A stretch of DNA of 64,000 nucleotides from Psychroflexus halocasei (GTDB taxonomy: Bacteria > Bacteroidota > Bacteroidia > Flavobacteriales > Flavobacteriaceae), in contig NZ_FNQF01000002.1 of assembly GCF_900107595.1 (NCBI RefSeq), positions 62,001 to 126,000 on the forward strand, read 5' to 3'. A model generated the notes under the pieces. The model did not search any database. It was not told where the DNA came from and worked only from the letters and a program-made list of their open reading frames with translations. Positions 60,750 through 64,000 of this stretch are shown in pieces. Both the position numbers and the translations under genes were made by a program. How positions within the stretch are numbered: position 1 is the first letter of the stretch; the number at the start of each line of letters is the position of its first letter.

Positions 60750-60792
60750 AAGCTGCAAGATTTTTAGCCATAAGATTTTGCAGCTTTTTAAA
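60750..60792 (+). terminator. Terminator after the alkene reductase gene
   Basis: AAGCTGCAA pairs with TTGCAGCTT, followed by TTT and an A-rich stretch. The loop is about 23 bases. Confidence 0.7.
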
Positions 60793-60812
60793 AAAATAAA
60801 ATTTAAGCCGTT

Positions 60813-62123
60813 ATGCAAAAAGAAGATATCAATCTCGTTTGGTTCAGAAATGACCTGAGGGTTAAGGATAATAAAAGTTTATCAGAAGCTTGCCTTCTAA
60901 ATAACATGAAAACTCTCGCATTTTACTGTTTAGATCCACGACATTTTGCAAAAACAAAATATGGCTTTAAAAAAACTGAAAAATTTAGAGCTAAATTTTT
61001 AATTGAGACAGTTCAGAATTTAAAAGAAAACCTTAAAAAACTCAACATCAATTTAGTCGTTTTTCACGAAAAACCTGAAAAAGCAATTGATGAAATAATT
61101 GACAGATTCAATATTAAAAATATATATTTCCAAAATGAATGGACTTCAGAGGAGAAGTGTGTTGAAGAAAATTTGTTGAAAAAACTTAAAGAATGTGAAA
61201 TCAATTCTTATGATAATCAATTCTTGTTTTCACCAGATCAAATTCCTTATGAAAACTATGCAGACCTTCCTGAAGTTTTCACACAGTTTAGAAAAGCTTG
61301 TGAGAAAAAAATAAAAATCAATCTCGAAACGCCTATTCCATCTGATCAAACTGATGCAAACTTAATTGATTTTGAAAGTGAAGTCCCCCGATTAAAAGAT
61401 TTAGGTTTTGAAGATTTTGACATTGATAATAGAAGTGTTTTCCCTTTTCAAGGTGGAGAAGACAGCGCATGGGATCGACTTAATGATTATTTCTGGAAAA
61501 CAAAAAAATTACAGGTTTATAAAAAAACACGCAATGGTTTATTAGGGACAGATTACAGCAGTAAATTTTCCGCCTGGTTGGCGAACGGTAGTATTTCCGC
61601 AGTGAGCATTTATCACCAAGTTAAACTTTTTGAAAAAAAGATCACAAAAAATCAAGATACTTACTGGTTAATTTTTGAATTGATTTGGAGAGATTTTTTC
61701 AAATACATGTCACTTAAACACGGAAATGCTTTTTTTAAACTTGACGGTATCAATACAGAAAAATACGATTGGCATTTTAATCCAAAAATATTTCAGAAAT
61801 GGATTGATGGTAAAACTGAAGAGGATTTTGTAAACGCGAATATGCTGGAAATCAAAGAAACAGGATTTATGAGTAATCGCGGCAGACAGAATGTTTGCAG
61901 TTATTGGTCTAAGGAGTTGTTGCAAGATTGGCGTGCTGGTGCGGCTTATTTTGAAGCGATGCTTATCGATTATGACGTTCACAGCAACTGGGGAAACTGG
62001 ATGTATAATAGTGGTGTTGGTAATGATCCGAGAAACAGAAAATTTAATATTAAATCGCAGGCACAACGTTATGATGGACAGGGAAAATATCAACGTCAAT
62101 GGTTACAAAATAATCTTTTTTAA
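60813..62123 (+). CDS. DASH-family cryptochrome
   Basis: FAD and antenna pterin-binding protein of the cryptochrome/photolyase superfamily, 436 residues. INLVWFRNDLRVKDN is the typical start of the N-terminal antenna domain. In the FAD domain, KTRNGLLGTDYSSKFSAWLANG, WRDFFKYMSLKHGN and SNRGRQNVCSYWSKEL are DASH-type, and DYDVHSNWGNWMYNSGVGNDP and QRYDGQGKYQRQW close the domain. DASH members repair single-stranded CPDs or act as light sensors. It lies two bases upstream of the FeS photolyase, so they are translated together. Confidence 0.94.
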   Translation: MQKEDINLVWFRNDLRVKDNKSLSEACLLNNMKTLAFYCLDPRHFAKTKYGFKKTEKFRAKFLIETVQNLKENLKKLNINLVVFHEKPEKAIDEIIDRFNIKNIYFQNEWTSEEKCVEENLLKKLKECEINSYDNQFLFSPDQIPYENYADLPEVFTQFRKACEKKIKINLETPIPSDQTDANLIDFESEVPRLKDLGFEDFDIDNRSVFPFQGGEDSAWDRLNDYFWKTKKLQVYKKTRNGLLGTDYSSKFSAWLANGSISAVSIYHQVKLFEKKITKNQDTYWLIFELIWRDFFKYMSLKHGNAFFKLDGINTEKYDWHFNPKIFQKWIDGKTEEDFVNANMLEIKETGFMSNRGRQNVCSYWSKELLQDWRAGAAYFEAMLIDYDVHSNWGNWMYNSGVGNDPRNRKFNIKSQAQRYDGQGKYQRQWLQNNLF

Positions 62124-62125
62124 GT

Positions 62126-63661
62126 ATGAAAAAACTACGACTGATTTTAGGCGATCAGCTCAATAAAAACCATTCATGGTTTGATGAAGTTGATAAAGAT
62201 GTCATTTATTTTATGGCAGAAACAAAACAAGAAACTGGTTATACAAAACATCATATCCAGAAAATTGTTGGTTTTTTCAAGGCAATGCGTCAATTTAAAA
62301 ATGAACTTGAAGATAAAGGTCATCAGTTTATTTACTATCAAATTTCTTCAAAAGAAAATAAACACAACCTACAGAAAAACATCAAGAGTCTCATTAAACA
62401 AAATAAGATTGATAAATTTGAATATCAACATCCAGACGAATACAGAGTTGATATGTATTTGAAAGAACTTTGCAATGATATTTCAATAGAAAAAGAAGCT
62501 TTTGATACTGAACATTTCTATACAAAAAGAGAAGATTTAACCGAGTTTTATAAATCCAAGAAAGAGAAAGTCATGGAGTATTTTTACCGCGATATGCGTA
62601 AAAAACATGACATCTTGTTGGATGCCAATCAACCTGAAGGCGGACAATGGAATTTTGATAAATCAAATAGAAAAAAGTGGACAAAGAAAAAAGAAGCAGT
62701 TCCCTCCTACCTTAACTTTGAGCATGATGTTTCTGATATTTTAAAAGAAATCGATGATCAAAAAATCAATTATTTCGGCAATATCGACGCCGAGAAATTC
62801 CCTTGGCCAACATCAAGAAGAGAATCTTTAAGAGTCCTGAGGTTTTTCTGTGATGAGCTTTTAGTTCATTTTGGAGATTATGAAGATGCGATGCATACTG
62901 AAGAAAAAATGCTATTTCACTCTAGATTATCCTTTGCCTTAAACACAAAAATGATTTCACCAAAAGAAACCATTGAAAGAGTTGTTAAACATTATCATGA
63001 ACATATGAATGATATAGACATTTCTCAAGTTGAAGGCTTTGTAAGGCAAGTTTTGGGTTGGCGAGAATATATGCGAGGTATGTATTGGAATCAAATGCCA
63101 GGTTATAAATCAAAAAATAAACTTCAAAACACAAATAAACTTCCAGACTTATTTTGGACAGGTGAAACCAAGATGAATTGTTTAAAGCAAGCCGTTAACC
63201 AAAGCTTAGATCACGCTTATGCACATCACATACAAAGATTGATGGTTTTAGGAAATTTTGCATTGCTGAATATGGTTGATCCAGATGAAGTTGATGCCTG
63301 GTATTTAGGCGTAAATATCGATGCAGTTGAATGGGTGGAAATCACAAATACACGTGGCATGAGCCAATTTGCTGATGGCGGAATTATAGCCACAAAACCC
63401 TATATTTCAAGCGGGAATTATATTAATAAAATGAGTAATTATTGTCAATCTTGTCAATATAAAGTTTCTAAAAAAGAAGGAGATGATGCCTGCCCTTTCA
63501 ATCATTTATATTGGAACTTTTTATCAGAAAAAGAAGAACACTTTAAATCAAACCAAAGAATGAACATGATGATGAACCTTCTTCATAAAATGGATGACGA
63601 AAAGTTAAAGAATCACAAAAAACAAGCAAAAAAAATTATAAAAAACCCTAACGCATATTGA
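62126..63661 (+). CDS. FeS-type bacterial photolyase/cryptochrome (PhrB-like)
   Basis: A 511-residue member of the iron-sulfur photolyase group, whose best-known member PhrB repairs (6-4) photoproducts. LRLILGDQLNKNHSWF is the antenna domain start. The C-terminal domain has the four cluster cysteines C352 (in KMNCLKQAVNQS), C440 and C443 (NYCQSCQYKV) and C456 (DDACPFNHLYW), which are the expected four. HHIQRLMVLGNFALL is the conserved FAD/DNA region around the second His. It follows the DASH cryptochrome with a 2-base gap, making a two-gene light-repair unit. Confidence 0.94.
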   Translation: MKKLRLILGDQLNKNHSWFDEVDKDVIYFMAETKQETGYTKHHIQKIVGFFKAMRQFKNELEDKGHQFIYYQISSKENKHNLQKNIKSLIKQNKIDKFEYQHPDEYRVDMYLKELCNDISIEKEAFDTEHFYTKREDLTEFYKSKKEKVMEYFYRDMRKKHDILLDANQPEGGQWNFDKSNRKKWTKKKEAVPSYLNFEHDVSDILKEIDDQKINYFGNIDAEKFPWPTSRRESLRVLRFFCDELLVHFGDYEDAMHTEEKMLFHSRLSFALNTKMISPKETIERVVKHYHEHMNDIDISQVEGFVRQVLGWREYMRGMYWNQMPGYKSKNKLQNTNKLPDLFWTGETKMNCLKQAVNQSLDHAYAHHIQRLMVLGNFALLNMVDPDEVDAWYLGVNIDAVEWVEITNTRGMSQFADGGIIATKPYISSGNYINKMSNYCQSCQYKVSKKEGDDACPFNHLYWNFLSEKEEHFKSNQRMNMMMNLLHKMDDEKLKNHKKQAKKIIKNPNAY

Positions 63662-63680
63662 TTTATCTCATAAATGCTTA

Positions 63681-63688
63681 TATATTTG
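63681..63688 (+). promoter_or_regulatory. -7 element for the acidic lipoprotein
   Basis: TATATTTG (full TAnnTTTG match) about 24 bases before the ATG at 63713; it overlaps the longer alternative reading frame starting at 63674, arguing against that start. Confidence 0.5.
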
Positions 63689-63712
63689 CTTGAACAAATA
63701 AAATTTATGATC

Positions 63713-63940
63713 ATGAAAAAAACATTTCTAACATTCGGACTTGCGACAGTTTTAGCTTTTGGCTTCACAAGCTGTACAGAAAAAAAGCAAGACAAAGCAG
63801 AAGACAAAATGGAAGAGGCTGGTGAATCTATTGAAGATGCAGCTGAAGATACTGGTGACGCAATCGAGGATGCCGCTGAAGATACTGGCGATGCAATCGA
63901 AGATGGTGCTGAAGAAGTTAAAGAAGGTGTTGAAAATTAA
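63713..63940 (+). CDS. Short acidic lipoprotein with 11-residue repeats
   Basis: A 75-residue lipoprotein: signal MKKTFLTFGLATVLAFGFTSC (shown by its end FGFTSC; the Cys is the lipidation site), then a strongly acidic helical repeat: EDAAEDTGDAIEDAAEDTGD and again AIEDGAEEVKEGVEN. The tandem units (AAEDTGDAIED) are copied at DNA level (30-33 bases). No positive charge cluster or enzyme motif. Similar alanine/aspartate/glutamate-rich small lipoproteins occur in Bacteroidota, role unknown. A strong terminator follows. Confidence 0.7.
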   Translation: MKKTFLTFGLATVLAFGFTSCTEKKQDKAEDKMEEAGESIEDAAEDTGDAIEDAAEDTGDAIEDGAEEVKEGVEN

Positions 63941-63960
63941 TTTCTACCTTTTTTAAAAAT

Positions 63961-63996
63961 TAAAAAGCTATCGATATTAATCGATAGCTTTTTTGT
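63961..63996 (+). terminator. Terminator after the acidic lipoprotein
   Basis: AAAAGCTATCGAT and ATCGATAGCTTTT are perfect inverted copies with a 3-4-base loop, followed by a T-rich tail. Confidence 0.9.
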
Positions 63997-64000
63997 TTTA

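Noticed and set aside
1-64000. tRNA, rRNA, insertion sequences, phage or integrase genes
   Set aside because: Looked for cloverleaf-like GTTCGA segments, terminal inverted repeats and transposase/integrase motifs; none seen, though a covariance scan would be decisive.

Overview
The window reads as a chromosomal segment of a low-GC member of the Bacteroidota, most likely a marine or saline Flavobacteriaceae. Three things point there: promoters of the TAnnTTTG type rather than sigma-70 boxes, a PorP/SprF protein next to a giant protein with a gliding-motility-type C-terminal domain (type IX secretion), and many small families typical of flavobacteria (PadR-PspC-GIN cassette, DUF1573, DUF2059, head GIN, Cry-DASH plus FeS photolyase). 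Coding density is high. No stretch longer than about 300 bases lacks a gene, and no tRNA, rRNA, insertion sequence, integrase or CRISPR array was seen. The first gene, a DtxR-type regulator, is cut by the window edge.

Layout. 0-8 kb: DtxR regulator (partial), an EamA transporter, a small membrane protein, an unannotated 38-residue cysteine-rich peptide directly before a SigZ-like ECF sigma factor with its own Cys tail, then mgsA, guanine deaminase, an FMN reductase and the sbcDC nuclease pair. 8-12 kb (minus strand): an operon of di-heme oxidoreductase lipoprotein, Rieske lipoprotein and outer-membrane porin, then a rhomboid protease. 12-22 kb: LpxL-like acyltransferase, ettA, an acyl-CoA carboxylase beta subunit, a pseudouridine synthase, ddl, coaD, an M14 lipoprotein peptidase, a NUDIX hydrolase, pyrE and an SRPBCC protein. 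22-28 kb: pabB, small proteins, the PadR/PspC/GIN cassette and a PfpI-like protein. 28-40 kb: valS, an ACBP-psd-cdsA-LUD group, ftsH-rsfS, birA, glyA and fahA. 40-46.8 kb: pheT, a frameshifted thioesterase, a two-TM hypothetical, manA, bcp, a PTPS-family enzyme and idi.

46.9-54.6 kb is the most distinctive block. It is a minus-strand operon of a 1499-residue secreted adhesin-like protein with about 13 SdrD-B-like repeats and a type-B (CHU_C) C-terminal signal, a PorP/SprF outer-membrane partner, and a PorE-like OmpA lattice protein. Parts of the adhesin gene are near-identical tandem DNA repeats with exact periods of 645 bp and 606 bp. 54.7-64 kb returns to housekeeping and stress genes: prfC, galE, thioesterase, a LYS1/alanine-dehydrogenase-like oxidoreductase, Old Yellow Enzyme, a tandem Cry-DASH/FeS-photolyase pair and an acidic repeat lipoprotein.

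The strongest candidates for something undescribed are the Cys-rich peptide/ECF sigma pair at 1.5-2.2 kb, the porin-Rieske-di-heme electron-transfer operon at 8.1-11 kb, and the repeat adhesin operon. Seventeen TAnnTTTG promoter elements, one ECF-type promoter and fourteen terminator-like hairpins (two of them weak) are listed; two of the promoters predict leaderless mRNAs (pyrE, prfC).
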